64,000 bases of DNA from Epichloe hybrida (GCA_019022495.1 JAFEKR010000056.1:124001-188000), one strand, 5' to 3'; shown: positions 40,759 to 52,346, numbered from the stretch's first letter. The notes: generated by a model not told the origin, from the sequence alone. Numbers and translations are program-made.

Positions 40759-42045
40759 TCAGTCTTGGTCTTGCTTGTGCTCGTTTTCCCCCCCGCCATC
40801 TTGTTTTTGCTTCTGCTTCTGCTTCTGCTTCTGCTTCTGCTTGCCCTTTCTAATCGTCTCGACCAGTCCATCGATCTCGTCGATTCGTTCCTGCTCCTGC
40901 TTCTTTTCGTGTTCCTTGTCCTTGGCGACTTTCTCCAGCGCCCTGGCTTTCGCCGATGCCCTTTCCGCACGCTCGATCAGCGCATCGCTGTCTTCCCATA
41001 GTTTCTTGGCGACCTCGTCGTCTCTGACCTCGCTGCGGGCAAAGTCTACCTGCATGCACTCCTTTATCAGTCTTCCTCCATGGCCGACCGCGAGCCCGGA
41101 CTCCATGACGGCATGGAGAAATGATTGCGCGCCTCTGAAGGGAGATTTGAGCAGGAGCCAGGGAAGCGCATAGCCGGCCAGGTAGATGGCCAGGCCAACG
41201 AGGGACCCTCTCGTCAGCCAACGCCGCGTGCCTGGCGTGCGGCTCGGGCCCGGGTCAACGAAAATGACTTTGGCGTTCATGGGCAGCTGGTCAGGCCGCT
41301 TGTAAGTGTCGAGATGCTTCTGAAGCGCCTGGCCAAAGACCATGAGGGCGAGTTTGCTCCGCGCATACGCGGCAGAAGGTGACCAGTTTTCCTCGTCCCC
41401 GACGGCTTCCCTCAGCGAAGGTGAGGCGATATATGAGGAGCAGGTTGCCATGATGATGCGAACGTCCCGATCGAATGGCTGAGCCTTGATTGCTGGACTC
41501 AAGATGCTCAGCAGGTGGAAGTTGGCCAGGTAATTGATCATCCACGTCTCCTCGATGCCGTCCTCGGTTTCCCTCCTCTTGCTCCCGGGCGGCGCTGCTG
41601 TGGCGGCGCAGAGAACAATCATGTCGAGCCTGCGCGGCGGCGCGTTGTCGATCCACTTGGTGGCAAACTTTCGGATGCTGTGCAAGCTCGAGAGGTCGAC
41701 CTGCTCGGCGTAGATGAGCTGGTTGTTGGTTCGGTCGCGCAAGTCTTGTATGTATTCGACGAGAAAGGGGTCCGACGGTCGTGCCTGTGTCAAGAGGACA
41801 AGTTGTGCGCCTCGGGCTGCCATCTCTTGGGCTGCCATGGCACCTATTCCTGATGTGCCGCCGGTCATCATGATGACTCTCCCGTGCAGATTCTTCTCGG
41901 CCGTGTTTACGGCCCCAGAGGTCCACGTTTTCAGAAAGTACAACGAGGCCATGGTCGCTGTGACGGCCAAGATGGTGTAGGCGTTGTCGCGCAGCCAGTC
42001 CGGGGGACCGTTGCTGATGACATACATGATGAAAGGAATGGGCAT
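40759..42045 (-). CDS. Membrane-anchored short-chain dehydrogenase/reductase, Env9-like
   Basis: A single exon of 428 residues from ATG 42045. The frame stays open 81 codons upstream, but that part is low in quality and unlike the family. An N-terminal helix (AYTILAVTATMASLYFL) precedes a classical SDR Rossmann domain. It has the nucleotide motif TGGTSGIG, CAATAA in place of NNAG, a TCSS serine and the catalytic YARSK. A second hydrophobic stretch (LVGLAIYLAGYALPWLLL) follows the catalytic part. The last 100 residues are a charged coiled coil ending in a (Lys-Gln) repeat produced by a 6-bp TTGCTT-type microsatellite at about 40805-40850. Fungal relatives (Env9, WW-domain oxidoreductase-like) sit on lipid droplets or vacuoles. 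The substrate is unknown. Confidence 0.82.
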   Translation of the reverse strand: MPIPFIMYVISNGPPDWLRDNAYTILAVTATMASLYFLKTWTSGAVNTAEKNLHGRVIMMTGGTSGIGAMAAQEMAARGAQLVLLTQARPSDPFLVEYIQDLRDRTNNQLIYAEQVDLSSLHSIRKFATKWIDNAPPRRLDMIVLCAATAAPPGSKRRETEDGIEETWMINYLANFHLLSILSPAIKAQPFDRDVRIIMATCSSYIASPSLREAVGDEENWSPSAAYARSKLALMVFGQALQKHLDTYKRPDQLPMNAKVIFVDPGPSRTPGTRRWLTRGSLVGLAIYLAGYALPWLLLKSPFRGAQSFLHAVMESGLAVGHGGRLIKECMQVDFARSEVRDDEVAKKLWEDSDALIERAERASAKARALEKVAKDKEHEKKQEQERIDEIDGLVETIRKGKQKQKQKQKQKQKQDGGGENEHKQDQD

Positions 42046-42403
42046 CTTGGCGAACTCGATACGGCCGCGATTGCAAAGGACCAACAAGGGATCTGTGCCA
42101 TTGACGGCGTTTGACGACGTTTGACAGCGTTTTACAGCGTGTCGACAGGGGTTCGGCGGCGACAAAAGGTGAGGAGAGAAGTGGTCGGATGGATTGGGGG
42201 AGGGGGGGGTTTCCTTTTTCTCTTGTTGAAGCTGACAAGCTGGCTGGCTGGGAATATAAAGCTTGCTTTGGTGGCCCCACCCAATCACTTATCCACCCAA
42301 TCACACGCACGCGAACGTGATGATGATGCAGCATTGGAATTTACGAGCTAATATCATTCATCCGTTTCCTCTTCTTCAACAACACAACACGTACGGCCAC
42401 CAC
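42046..42403. other. Intergenic region
   Basis: 358 bp between two genes on the minus strand, holding the SDR promoter. TTTGACGACG/TTTGACAGCG/TTTTACAGCG tandem-like decamers lie at about 42109-42139, and a G run at about 42199-42210. Confidence 0.5.
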
Positions 42404-44366
42404 TCAGTGCCCAGCACCACTCGTGTCGTTGGCATCCCTCGGTTTCTTGGACCAGATCTCTCCAATTACATCTCCAGGCTCAGCAACGCAGATCCAATCG
42501 CCGGTTCCATGCTCTGGCTTCGCTCTTCGAACACCTCGCCCGCCACCTCCGATGATCAGGTTGCCCGGCCTGTACGTCTCATCCTCCCTCATCCTGCGAA
42601 GGACGCTGCCGTGAACCCGCACATGATCTGGGATATCTCTGGTTTCGCCGCCCGGCAGGGGCCATCGAATCGGTTTCCACGACCCGTCTGGCTGCAAGTC
42701 CATGCGTCGAAAGGGGAGGTATTCCATGAGCTTCCAGGCTGTGACGGCCATGGGCCCCAGCCCTCCTCCGTATTCGAGAGCGTCGTGGATGCGCGACGTG
42801 TGGGCTCTGTGCATCATTTCGTGGAATGGTGATGTTGGCGTCGTGTCTTGTGCGCGATGCTTGCCTTTGACCTCGCTTCCGTCCATCTCTGGGCTCGACT
42901 GGCTAGACTGGCTGTCTTGCCGCCCGTCTTGGAGCCCGTCTTGGAGCCCGTCTCGGACATGTCCAGCTTCGTCTTGCACTTGAATGTCGGGTCTGCTGGC
43001 CCGTCGGATGTCGTTTCCGGAGACGTCTTGACACCCCATGTTCGTCACATCGTCCACGTCGAATGCAAGACCTGCTTTGATCGCTTCACGGACCATCCAG
43101 GCCAGAGGAACGTGGCTCGCACTCTTGCGGTCATCCAGAGCCTCCCACCCACCGCCGATGTCACCGTGACCTCCGGCAAACCAGACCTCGTCGATATCTT
43201 GGTCCTCGTCCCTCGAGTCCTCCAGTTCCGCGTTCCACTGAGACGCATCCGAACACGACATGTTGTCCGTGTCCCTGTCCTCGAGAGCGCTACGTACCAT
43301 TCGCTGTCGGCACCGGGATCGGGCTCGATATGGGGCAAAGCCCTGCCGATGCGGTTCCTTTCCCACAGGCGCATCATCGGCTTGATCAGGGGCGTGCGTG
43401 TGATCGATACTTGCCCGCGCACGATCCATCATCTCACCCATACGGTGACGGTGCTTGTGAGCATGGTTCTGGTGCTTGGGCGCCTTCTGATACATCAGGT
43501 CCTCGCGAAACTTGGCGCGTCGCTCGTCAATGCTAACCGCGTGCCGAACGATCTGGGCGCTCGAACGAGCAGTGTAGGGAAACTTGCTCCTCTGCATCCA
43601 CGCCGTCTCGAATTGCGGGACCGAGTTGACAGTATCGAACAGTCCCAGGAATCGGATACGCCCAACTGGTCTGGAGAAGGTTTCCCGGAATCCCTTCATG
43701 TAGTTGTACATCCTCCTGGTCTCCTCGTCCTCCCCGGCGTCCTCCTTACCGACGTCATCGTCATCACGAGAAGCAGGCTTCCTACGCTGCCACTGCGCAA
43801 AGGCCTTCCAAGCAAACTTGACCATCTCTTCGTTCCCGTGGCAAAGGAGCCCGATATAGTCGAGCATTTCAGCGAGGAATCTCGCAATGTAGGCCCCGCG
43901 ACTGAAGCCAAACATGTACATCTCGTCGCCCCTTTGGTAGAAGCGCATCAAGAAACGATAGCCGCCGACAACATGCTGATCAAATGATGTGCCAATGGCC
44001 GAGTCCTTGGCTTTTTCATACCAAGATCTGATACGTGTGCGAAGGCCGCTGTGCGAGAGGGAATCCGATACCACATAGGTGCCAATGCCGGCTACGGTGT
44101 AAAGATCAGTGCCAAATCGTGTCCCGGGGTGCTGCAATTGCCACAGAAAAAAAAAAAAACGAAAAAAATCATTGTCCCAACTCACGCTGATAATAATGGT
44201 ACTGGTCGTCAGCAGACCGATCAAGCATGCGGAAGATTTTGAGAATATTGCTATCGCTTTCGTCGCCGCGGAACCTATTTCCAGTTCCGTCAAAGCACAA
44301 GATCAGCTTCTTGGGCGGCCTCTCCGCCTCCTTATTGTTCGCCATGTTGACTGAGAAGGGGTTCAT
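42404..44366 (-). CDS. DUF2235 (Tle1-like) alpha/beta hydrolase
   Basis: Two exons give 622 residues: 44366-44186, a 94-bp intron (GTGAGT...ACCGTAG) and 44091-42404. The junction rebuilds HYYQPGIGTYV, a hallmark of the family. The N-terminal KKLILCFDGTGN precedes the nucleophile elbow GFSRGAYIARFLAEML. A late VWFAGGHGDIGGGW corresponds to the Asp-bearing motif of Tle1 phospholipases. DUF2235 covers bacterial type VI lipase effectors and many fungal proteins of unknown substrate, so phospholipase activity is an inference. A charged insertion of about 100 residues, rich in His/Arg/Asp, separates the helical part from the GGHGDIGGGW motif. No signal peptide is seen, so it is probably cytosolic. 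Confidence 0.87.
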
Positions 44367-46017
44367 GGTCCTGGGACTTCTGGCCCTGGGGCTCGCTGAT
44401 CCGAGCGACTGATGTACCGAAGAGAGTTGATGCTGCCTGCTGCGAGGACCGTTGGTCGATCGAGGATCCAGGAGTCCGTCCGCCGTGGCTCTTTTATCGC
44501 GCGAGTGGGAAAAGCGGAGGCGGTGAGTGAATCTCGTTGTGTTCCGCACTTTTGCTTCACGACAGACACGGAACGAGTTGTGGAAAGTTTCGAGGGCAAA
44601 CTCGGTATAACATGTTTCATTTTAACTACGAGAAATCTGCGGCTGCCACGTCGCTGGGCATTGTGCAACTTGCCCTGTGATACAACGACCGCTAGTGGTA
44701 TGGGCCAGTCTCGCCATCGTCATTTGCTCAAGATGGAGGTGCGGGCGCGGATCATGCATGTCTCGCCGGGGAGGGCAGGGGATTCGCCCCCAACGTGACG
44801 TGACGGCCGGGCAAGAATATTTCGAGAGAACAGAGAAGACAAGTTTTTGGTTGCAATTTCTCACTCCCCGCCGTCACATATCGCTTGCCATCCCTCCCGC
44901 AACCCGCCTTTTTCAGAACGCCACGCCGGCTGCCGCTGAGCCCCATCTATTCCAATCTTCTCGGCTAACTCGACGAGTCCCTCGGCAGATGCGGATGCAG
45001 TACTACGGCACATCACAGGAAGCGCAAAATGAGTCAGCCAGCCAGCCCCATTTTGCCTCTTCCCTGATCTCATCCTTGTGCTGGTCTGCAGATGGCGACG
45101 CCGCGGCCATATGGGGAGCAGGAGCAGGAGCACGATCCCCATCTCCCACGTGGGAGGAGAACCACGGACGACTGGCTCGAGTATTTCGAGAATGCGTCAA
45201 CGTGCCGAGTAGAGAACGACTTGTTGTTGGTCGAGGGACCAGGGAATGTCGGGCCGGACCGCGTCGAGTCCAGGGCTACGCTCATCACGGACAGGGATTG
45301 GAAAATGGATATGGAAATACTGGAGCAACGTCGTGCTGCATCAATAATGGCGCCCCGCGATCCGCTTCTTTTCTTGCCCCGTTGATTTGAACAAGTCAAG
45401 CCAGCATGTGCCTCGAGTACAGTCTTGAATTATTCTACAAATCTACATGACGCGGTAATTAAGCTACTCAGATATCAGACTGGAAATGAATGGGACAGCA
45501 GAGGCTAGCATTAATAGATACATTGATGTCACAATATTGAATTTACATTAGAAATAACACATCCTTAGTGGCGTTCAATACCCTGCATGTTTCTTATAGC
45601 TATTAACCCAGCTTGCAGCTTGCAGCTGTTCGCAGCCGTTACGGATAAGGGAGGCACGAAAACCGGGGCATAGATTTGTAAAATAATCCAGGGGGGGCAT
45701 CATATGTCCATCAGCCGGATGGACCCAACCTGACGAACGGGTGGAAACCAAGTCACAGGTTCTGCCTTCCTCTCACCCTTTCCATCGGCTCCGCGCCGTC
45801 AATATGAAGCTGATTTCGGTGCCCCGTCCGACACACAGCGTCCCTCGTACGGGCGATTTGAAAAAAAAAGAAAACTCCACATCTACCCCATGTCTGCTCC
45901 TCATAAATTACACTCTCGATATGCACCACGGCCGTCGTGACGGTCTCCGCAAATGGGAATAAGAATGACAATCAACACACATCTTCTCTGAGGAAGCACC
46001 ACCGGGAAGAATAGAAA
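44367..46017. other. Intergenic region, no supported gene
   Basis: 1.65 kb between two genes on the minus strand, including the DUF2235 promoter. The part from 45410 to 45600 is AT-richer than its surroundings. Long open frames at 44677-45390 are mirrored on the other strand and show no motif, so they are not called. Confidence 0.45.
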
Positions 46018-48483
46018 TCACGCTTGCAGTCCTCGCTTCTCGCTTTCCGTAAAGAAAATCACCATCCTCCACAGCTTCTTGACCAGATCCTCTGCGTCTT
46101 CGTCGAGTGCCTAGATTCGGTCAGCAAACGTAGTTCAAGGTCCGTTGGCACGTTCCGTCAGGTACGCCATCGGAAAAAAAAAAAGGAGGGTGAGACTTTG
46201 AGAATTTACTTGCCCCTTCGAGTTCGTCCACCAGTGCCGCCGCGGTGCCATGCTTTCGCAGGTGCTCCTCCACGGCTTCCACGAGCATTTCCTCCTGCAC
46301 GCCGAGATAGTCGACGACCTTCTTCTCTACAAACGGCCGTAGTTTCTCTCGCACGACCGAGTCGTCCATGTAGTCCCATTTGACCTCCCAGTTCCACAGT
46401 CCTTCCTTTTCCGACGGGATTTCCTGCGCCAGCGCCCGGACGGCCTGGGATATCTCCTCTTCGGACATGGCGGCGGCGGCGGTTATGGGCTCCATTTGAA
46501 TGGGGACAAGTGTGCGCTTGCTGAGTTGCTCCGTGTCTTCGTCGTCCAGGAGGCCCTCGACTTCTGCAATGGTGCGGCGCTGGGGCCCCCTCGAGGCTTG
46601 CGCCTTTTGTGCAGCAGCGCCGAGAGACAGCTTGAACGGCTGGGGGGCGGCGGCTGTGGCAGCCTCACGTCGGTCCAGCTCCTCCGCTTGTTGGTCCAAG
46701 AATGAATCGGCCATGCCCCGGGCCTTCTCCATCTGCGCTTGTTCTCTCCGGCGTTCCTCGTTTTCTGCTCGTCGGTCCGCGTCGTCCTTGGCCTCCTCGT
46801 CTGCCCGATCCAGCCCTCGTTTCCTGGCCCAGGTTCCGTGGTCGCGATAGTAGGGATGCGACTTGCGACTTGCCTCGCGCTCGTCGTTCCATGACTTCTC
46901 TCGCTCCAGCTGCTCGTCCTTCTTGCGCTGCTCCGACTCGGCTTCTTGCTCCTCGCGGTCTTGTTCCCTGTCGAGCGCAGACTGTTTGGAACGTTCGCGG
47001 TTTCCCCATTTGCGCTCGGCGTCCATGTACGCCCTCTCATCGTCCGCTTCCTGGTCCTGGGTATGTCTCCGGTGGATTTCCCCGTCGCTGGCATCAGACT
47101 CCTCCTCGGCGCGGTTAATGCCGAATTCGCCGTTGACGAATGACACTCCTTTGGACGCACCATTCTGACCTCGTGGTCCAGACGGCGCGTTCGGCACCGC
47201 GCCCCTTGGTCCCAAGGGTATGTTGTTCGCACCTGCTGTCTGGCGTGACGATCCATTTCTCCGCCTCTCCATCTCCTCCGCCTCCTCTTCTTTTCGTAAA
47301 CGTTCCAAGTCGCGCTGGTTGCTTCTTTCTCGAAAGGCGGCAATCTCTCCTGCGACAACCTCTCGCATTTCAGCGGGGATGTCGGCAAGTTCGTCCTCTT
47401 GCGCTATAGGAATATTGACAACTTCCACATTCTCGTCTATGCCATTCTTCATCGCAGTGTCCCCGTCGACATCGGCGCCATTACTGAGGGGAGGGTAGAA
47501 TAAGTCTCGGAGAGCTCGCTTGAGCTCTGCTTTCGCGCTTTCGAGCCTGCCCGCAGCATCTGGATCGTCTGCCCTTCTCTCCTCAAACGACTCGACGTGT
47601 TTTAGAGTAGCAGGGTCAACAGCGACTTCAAGCCTTCTCTTCGCAATCCCTTCGAAATTATCGTCCTCGGGCGCAGGCTTCTCCGTGCCGGTTTGACGGT
47701 GAACCGGGACCTCTACGTTCTCTTCATAGAGTAACTTGACAGCGTTGAACAGTGAATTCACGTCTTCGAATAGGGCAAATCCGAACCTGGTGCCTTTATG
47801 CTCGTCCATCACACTTGCAAAAGATTCCCACTTGCGCAGAGCTCCGATCGAACCCAACAGCTTCCGAACTCCATCGTCGCCGCAGACGCCATCAGGAATC
47901 TGATGAAGCATGATCGTTCGCAGCCGTTCATCATTTGTCGGAGGTAGTAGAGTTTGGACGGTTTCCCGGGCAGCACCTCGACTCTGTTCTGAGCCGCGTT
48001 CCATGCCAACGCCAGGTCGGCCGCTGCCGCCGCCGCCAGAAGACTGTGATCGATCGCCGCGCCCACCCTCGACGGCGGGTGCACTTGTGCCTAATCGAAT
48101 AACGGGGGCGTTGAAGTTGATATTGGGCATGTTGGCGGGAGCCTGAAAGTTGGCAGGTAAGCCGCCCGGACGCCCAGATCGGGGAGCGTTTGCCTGCTGC
48201 ATACCTGGAGGGACGCTCATGCCCGGAGGGGCAACCATCCCAGGAGGAGCTCCTACAGTTTTCCAAAAGAGTCAGCAGTAGTTTGGCAGAATAGATGGGA
48301 CTGTGCTGGCCGTCATACCTAACCCGGGCGGCGCATTCATACCAGGCGGCGGCGCGCCATAACCACCGCCGTAACCAGGCGGCATGCCGTAGGGGTTTCC
48401 TAATAATAAATCAAGTCAGAGACACTCGGTCACTCTGACAAGGCGTATGGATATAACTGACCCCCGTACTGGTTGTATGACAT
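46018..48483 (-). CDS. RRM-PWI splicing factor, RBM25/Snu71-like
   Basis: Four exons give 744 residues: 48483-48462, 48399-48319, 48252-46214 and 46110-46018. Introns 1 and 2 start GTCAGT and GTATGA. Intron 3 (46213-46111) starts GCAAGT, a GC-AG intron that keeps the frame as ELEGALDEDAEDLVKKLW. The protein has a Gly/Pro/Met-rich N-terminus (YGMPPGYGGYGAPPPG) and an RRM-like domain (RTIMLHQIPDG, GTRFGFALFED). A long Arg/Glu/Asp-rich helical region follows, then a C-terminal PWI domain (WDYMDDSVVREKLRPFVEKK, then FFTESEKRGL). PWI proteins of this kind bind RNA and associate with the U1 snRNP to promote 5' splice-site use. Location is nuclear. The first exon codes for only seven residues plus one base. 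Confidence 0.92.
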
Positions 48484-49108
48484 GCCGAATTGGTTGCCGC
48501 AATGGAGGCTTGGTTGAGAAAATATCGACCCGGCAGAAGATGCTCTTTTAGTTTCGTCGTGTGTGGATCTTTGGCAACCTAGACTCGCGCAGGGGGATCG
48601 AATATTCGAGTCAGACTTTAGATTGCGTAAGCAGGGTTCCCGTCGTCGAGGTCAGCCGAGTTGACGAATGATTCTGTTCACGCCGTTGCTGAGGCAAGAT
48701 TTGTGACTTGGCTCTCTCTCCGAAAAAGAGCTTCCAGCCTTGGTCCTGTCCGGCCAATCCACAACGAGCCAACAGACCCATTTCAGTGGAGCTTGCCCAC
48801 TCTCCACCAGGTCGATATAATGAGAGCCCCACCCCTCCTCGTTGCCATCGCCGTATCAATATTGCTCCGTCCCGGACAACTTGTTCATATGTAAATTCGT
48901 TGAATTGCCGCGAGCTGGGGGAGAAAAAAAACCGAACAAGGAAGCTCTTCATATCGACAATTCCCAAGATCGGGTTCTGGTCTTGGCCTCAACCGCGACA
49001 AGCCGTACGAAATGTGAGCCCCCCCCCCCCTTCCCCCCTCGACGACATCCCAGTTTCCATCCAGTTCTGACAACTTGAAACAGGGCCGCAACGAGGTACA
49101 CCAGCACC
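48484..49108. promoter_or_regulatory. Divergent promoter shared by RBM25-like and bS21m genes
   Basis: 625 bp separating two housekeeping genes transcribed away from each other. A GTGAGC...AACAG segment at 49013-49083 with a C run looks like a 5'-UTR intron of the bS21m gene, ending 26 bp before its ATG. No other gene seen. Confidence 0.5.
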
Positions 49109-49744
49109 ATGCTCAGCCGAATGGCGACGGCCGCCTCGCCCAGCCGAGCCTTGTCCACGGCCATTCCCATTCCCAAGACGGCCCCTCGACCGGCTCGCTC
49201 GAACCCCCTCGTCGGCAACTACGTCCCGACCGAGCCGACACAGTCCAAAGAACAAGAGAGCGCAACCTCTTCCTCCTCTCGCGCGCCACCTCCTCCTCCT
49301 CCTCCGCCGCCGCCGCCGTCGTCCAAGCCCGCCGAACAACACCAGCAAAAACCCCTATTCGCCTACAACGCCGTCGACAACAGGCCCCTCATCGACATTG
49401 CAAACATCATCTCGGACAAGTCGGCTGCCTACGGGCGCGTCTACGGCGTCAGCAACCCCCTTGACCGGCCCAGGGTGCGCGCCAAGGCTGTCGCGGGCCG
49501 AACCGTCTTTATAAAGGACCGGCTCACGCCGCAGTCTGCGCCGACGCCCATGGTCGCTCTCCGCGTGCTGGACAAGATGTGCCGTGACCAGAAGATCAAG
49601 AACAAGTTTCACTCGCAAAAGTTCCATGAGAGAAAGGGCCTCAAGAAGAAGAGGCTGAGGAGTCAGCGGTGGAGAGCGAGGTTCAAGACGGGCTTCAGGG
49701 CAGCTGTTAGGCGGGTGGCTGAGCTGAAGAGGCAGGGGTGGTAG
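49109..49744 (+). CDS. MRP21: Mitochondrial small-subunit ribosomal protein bS21m
   Basis: A single coding exon of 211 residues. The N-terminus (MLSRMATAASPSRALSTAIP) is basic, hydroxylated and free of acidic residues, as in mitochondrial presequences. A Pro-rich spacer with about eleven consecutive prolines (CCT/CCG repeat, 49288-49320) follows. The conserved part RTVFIKD, then ALRVLDKMCRDQKIKNKFHS and RKGLKKKRLRSQRWRARFK, is the fungal bS21m signature. bS21 contacts the 3' end of the small-subunit rRNA in initiation. A second in-frame ATG five codons later is also usable. Confidence 0.9.
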   Translation: MLSRMATAASPSRALSTAIPIPKTAPRPARSNPLVGNYVPTEPTQSKEQESATSSSSRAPPPPPPPPPPPSSKPAEQHQQKPLFAYNAVDNRPLIDIANIISDKSAAYGRVYGVSNPLDRPRVRAKAVAGRTVFIKDRLTPQSAPTPMVALRVLDKMCRDQKIKNKFHSQKFHERKGLKKKRLRSQRWRARFKTGFRAAVRRVAELKRQGW

Positions 49745-49902
49745 GAAGTTGTGCGCAGTGATATAACATGTACCATAGGGGTGGCAGGGGGAAAGTGGCA
49801 TGGCGGCGACTTGTACGATCAGGCCAAGTTGTGCGCAAGTGATATAGAGCATGTACCATATTTTTTTTTTTAACTCGTTACTCATACGGCATACGGCGTT
49901 AC
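49745..49902. other. Convergent 3' intergenic region with short direct repeat
   Basis: 158 bp. It contains two copies of a GTTGTGCGCA..GTGATATA..CATGTACCATA block (49748-49777 and 49829-49860) and a T run. Duplicated 3' end sequences can arise by slippage; no gene. Confidence 0.6.
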
Positions 49903-52346
49903 CTACCACTGCCTGACCGGACTCCCCACTGGGCTTGTCCGCATCTTTGGCCTGGACTTGAACACGGCCTCCATGTCCTCCTCCATGATCAACTCGTGCG
50001 TCAGCGCCTCACCGTCACGGCCGTCCTGCTCTTCTACTCTCGGGAAATAGTCACCCTCTTTCCTGGCGGGCAAGACTTTGCTCCTACGAAGTGATTTGCG
50101 CCTCTCCTGCTGAGCCTTTCTCTGGGCCTGTTCGAAGCCAGCCATGCTGAGACGAGTCCGGCTTACCAGGTCCATGGCCGCGCAGTCTTCTTTCAAAGTA
50201 TCCGGCTCCGAGGGTGGCCGTTTTGGCCCTGCTTCTTCCCGCGAAACGAGAGGCCCGAGGGGCAAATCTGGTTCCTCGTCCAAGAACGGGAAGCGGTTGC
50301 CTGCCATGGATAGGCGTGTTCGTTGAGCCAGGGATAGCTTGGGGCGTTGCTTGGGGCGCTTCACGGGAGAGGGGGACGCCTGGTTCATTGCTTCGAGTAT
50401 ATCGTCTGCCATGTTTTGTGTCGGCGACGGAGGCGGGGGCTCGAGCTGCTCCTCGAAATGATGTGTTGGGGGGAACGAAAACTCTTGTTTGCCGAGGGCG
50501 GGTTCCTCGTCGCGAGGCGGCGGCGAGAGCGACGATTGTGTCGAGGTAGACTGGTTGAATACTTCCGAGGTTGGCATCCGCGGCTTGACAGCATGTCGCC
50601 TCAGGCTGTCCAGTTTGGCCCTGTTGGTTCGGACAGGAATTGGGGCCGTGGTGGATTCGCAGGGCTCCTCATCCTCGAGTTCGCTAACATCCGAGACTGC
50701 CTCGCCATCCTCTGTCGATTGGCCGCCGAGGAGGAGGAAGTCAAGAACGGTGGAATCGACGCCTTTGATACGCGCCAGCTCATCTTTCAGCTCGGTCAAT
50801 AGATTCTCGTAGCCCCGTGAGGTTTTTGCTCTTCTCCCCTGGCTTGTTCCGAGTGATTTGGATGTCGCCCCCACCTGTAAACCAAGGTGCGCGGAAAACT
50901 GAAAGTCAATCCCCCGGTTCGGTTTCTTCCCAGTCTCTCGCTTCTTCGATGGCGAGGCAGAGGCGTCGGGCAGAAGATGACCAAAAGCACTCTTTCGGAA
51001 GGCATTCCACCTCGCCAACCTATCTTTCTGCAATCCCACCCTGTTGTCGAGCTGCTCTAGAAGGCCACCTGGGTTTTCCTCAAGCTCAGCCAAGCGGCCC
51101 TGTTGAACCCGTCGCCACACCCTATCAAATGGCATGCCGAGCAAGCCCGTTCCTTGAGAGTTGGGATCGCCCTTGACGAGAGTTTCCATCCATTTCTCGT
51201 TGCCAGACCAGTTGTTCCTTACCAACCGACGCACCTCTTCCCTGGCATTATCTGACAGCCCGTCTCGACCGCTGTCGGCCTCCCTCGCCCGAACTGCTTC
51301 CATTCTGCGCACAATGCCTCGCTCTTTGATGCTGAGCAAATCCCCAAAGTCGCGATACCTGGCTCTCGTTTCCTCCTTTTGTTCCAGAAATCGTCTCAAC
51401 GAGGCCCTGTATGACAGATTCAGGGCATGTAGCTCGGCGTTATCGCCATCGTAACCCCTGTTCTCAAGCGCCAGGTTCACGGCAATGGGGGGATGCTCAC
51501 GGGTGGCATTCATGTTGTCATCGACGGCCCTTTTCAGCACGGCTGTGGAGAAGTAGGCCAAGACTTCTTCTAACCGTTCGCCTTTGCAGTCATCAAGCAT
51601 GGTCTTTCGAATGACAGAGTCTCGACCTAGAAGCCCATTCTTTTTCACTTTGTCCAGAGCTCGCAGGAGAGCACCTCTCAAATTGACTGATTGCATCTGG
51701 TCGTGGGGCGGGAAGAACGGATCGAGTTTCTGCCTGCTGTTAGCCCCGACGCGCGATTGTGTGCCGCTCTTCTTCCATGTGTTTGTGACGGTAGGTGTCC
51801 ATGTGTCTGTGACGGCAGGTATCCATGTGCTTGTGACAGTAGGTGTACATGTGTTTGCGGCAGCAGGTGTCCATGTGTTTGTGACAACAGGCATCCATGT
51901 ATTTGTGACCACAGGCATCCATGTGCTCGTGACAGCAGGTATCCATGTGCTCGTGACAGTAGGCATCCATGTGCTCGTGAAAGTAGGTGCCCATATGCTC
52001 GCGACGCTCTTCTTCCACGTATTCGCGACGATAGATGTCCATCACTCACCAAAGACGTTTCCTCAGGATCCCACAACCCAAACAGCTTCACCAACACCCA
52101 CTCCACGCACTGGACCCTCCTCTTCAGCCCTTGCACGCCCGTCGTCGCAAACGTCTCAACCGTAATCCCAGGCCAGTCCGGCAACAAGTCCAGATCAAGC
52201 AGCCGCAAGTTCGTCAGAAACACCGACAACGGCGGCGCCGAAGCCTTCGAAGCCCCTGCATTATCATGATGCGGTGTCGCCGCCGGTCTCGAATTCGCCG
52301 CTGCAGTGTTTACTCGAGGACGCGTCCGAGGCTGGCCCGTTGCCAT
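49903..52346 (-). CDS. HAUS augmin-like complex subunit 6 (HAUS6 N-domain) protein
   Basis: Two exons give 707 residues: 52346-52050, a 320-bp intron (GTGAGT...AGGCAG) and 51729-49903. Spliced sequence runs LFGLWDPEETSL directly into KLDPFFPPHDQMQSVNLRGA, as in fungal HAUS6 N-terminal domains. VIRKTMLDDCKGERLEEVLA and FLTNLRLLDLD are further hallmarks. HAUS6 belongs to augmin, which recruits gamma-tubulin to spindle microtubules. Residues about 100-330 are mainly helical. The C-terminal half is disordered and Pro/Ser-rich, with short repeated blocks (RTRLSMAGNRFPFLDEE, RTRLSMAGFEQAQRK). The intron is almost wholly a minisatellite and is open in every minus-strand frame, so automatic annotation may call it coding. 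Confidence 0.85.
51781..52044. repeat. 24-bp minisatellite, about 11 copies, inside the HAUS6 intron
   Basis: Successive units look like GTTTGTGACGGTAGGTGTCC followed by ATGT, each 24 bp, with scattered point differences. The outer units are the most diverged. The array covers about 264 of the 320 intron bases. Because 24 is divisible by three and the units lack stops on the minus strand, all three minus frames stay open. Confidence 0.93.

Noticed and set aside
42848..43987. 379-codon plus-strand frame
   Set aside because: Antisense shadow of the DUF2235 gene.
51691..52269. Long open frames through the 24-bp array as a repeat protein, or the array as CRISPR
   Set aside because: The unit has no stop in any frame, so ORFs are automatic. 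Units are contiguous without spacers, so it is a minisatellite, and it lies in an intron in a eukaryote.
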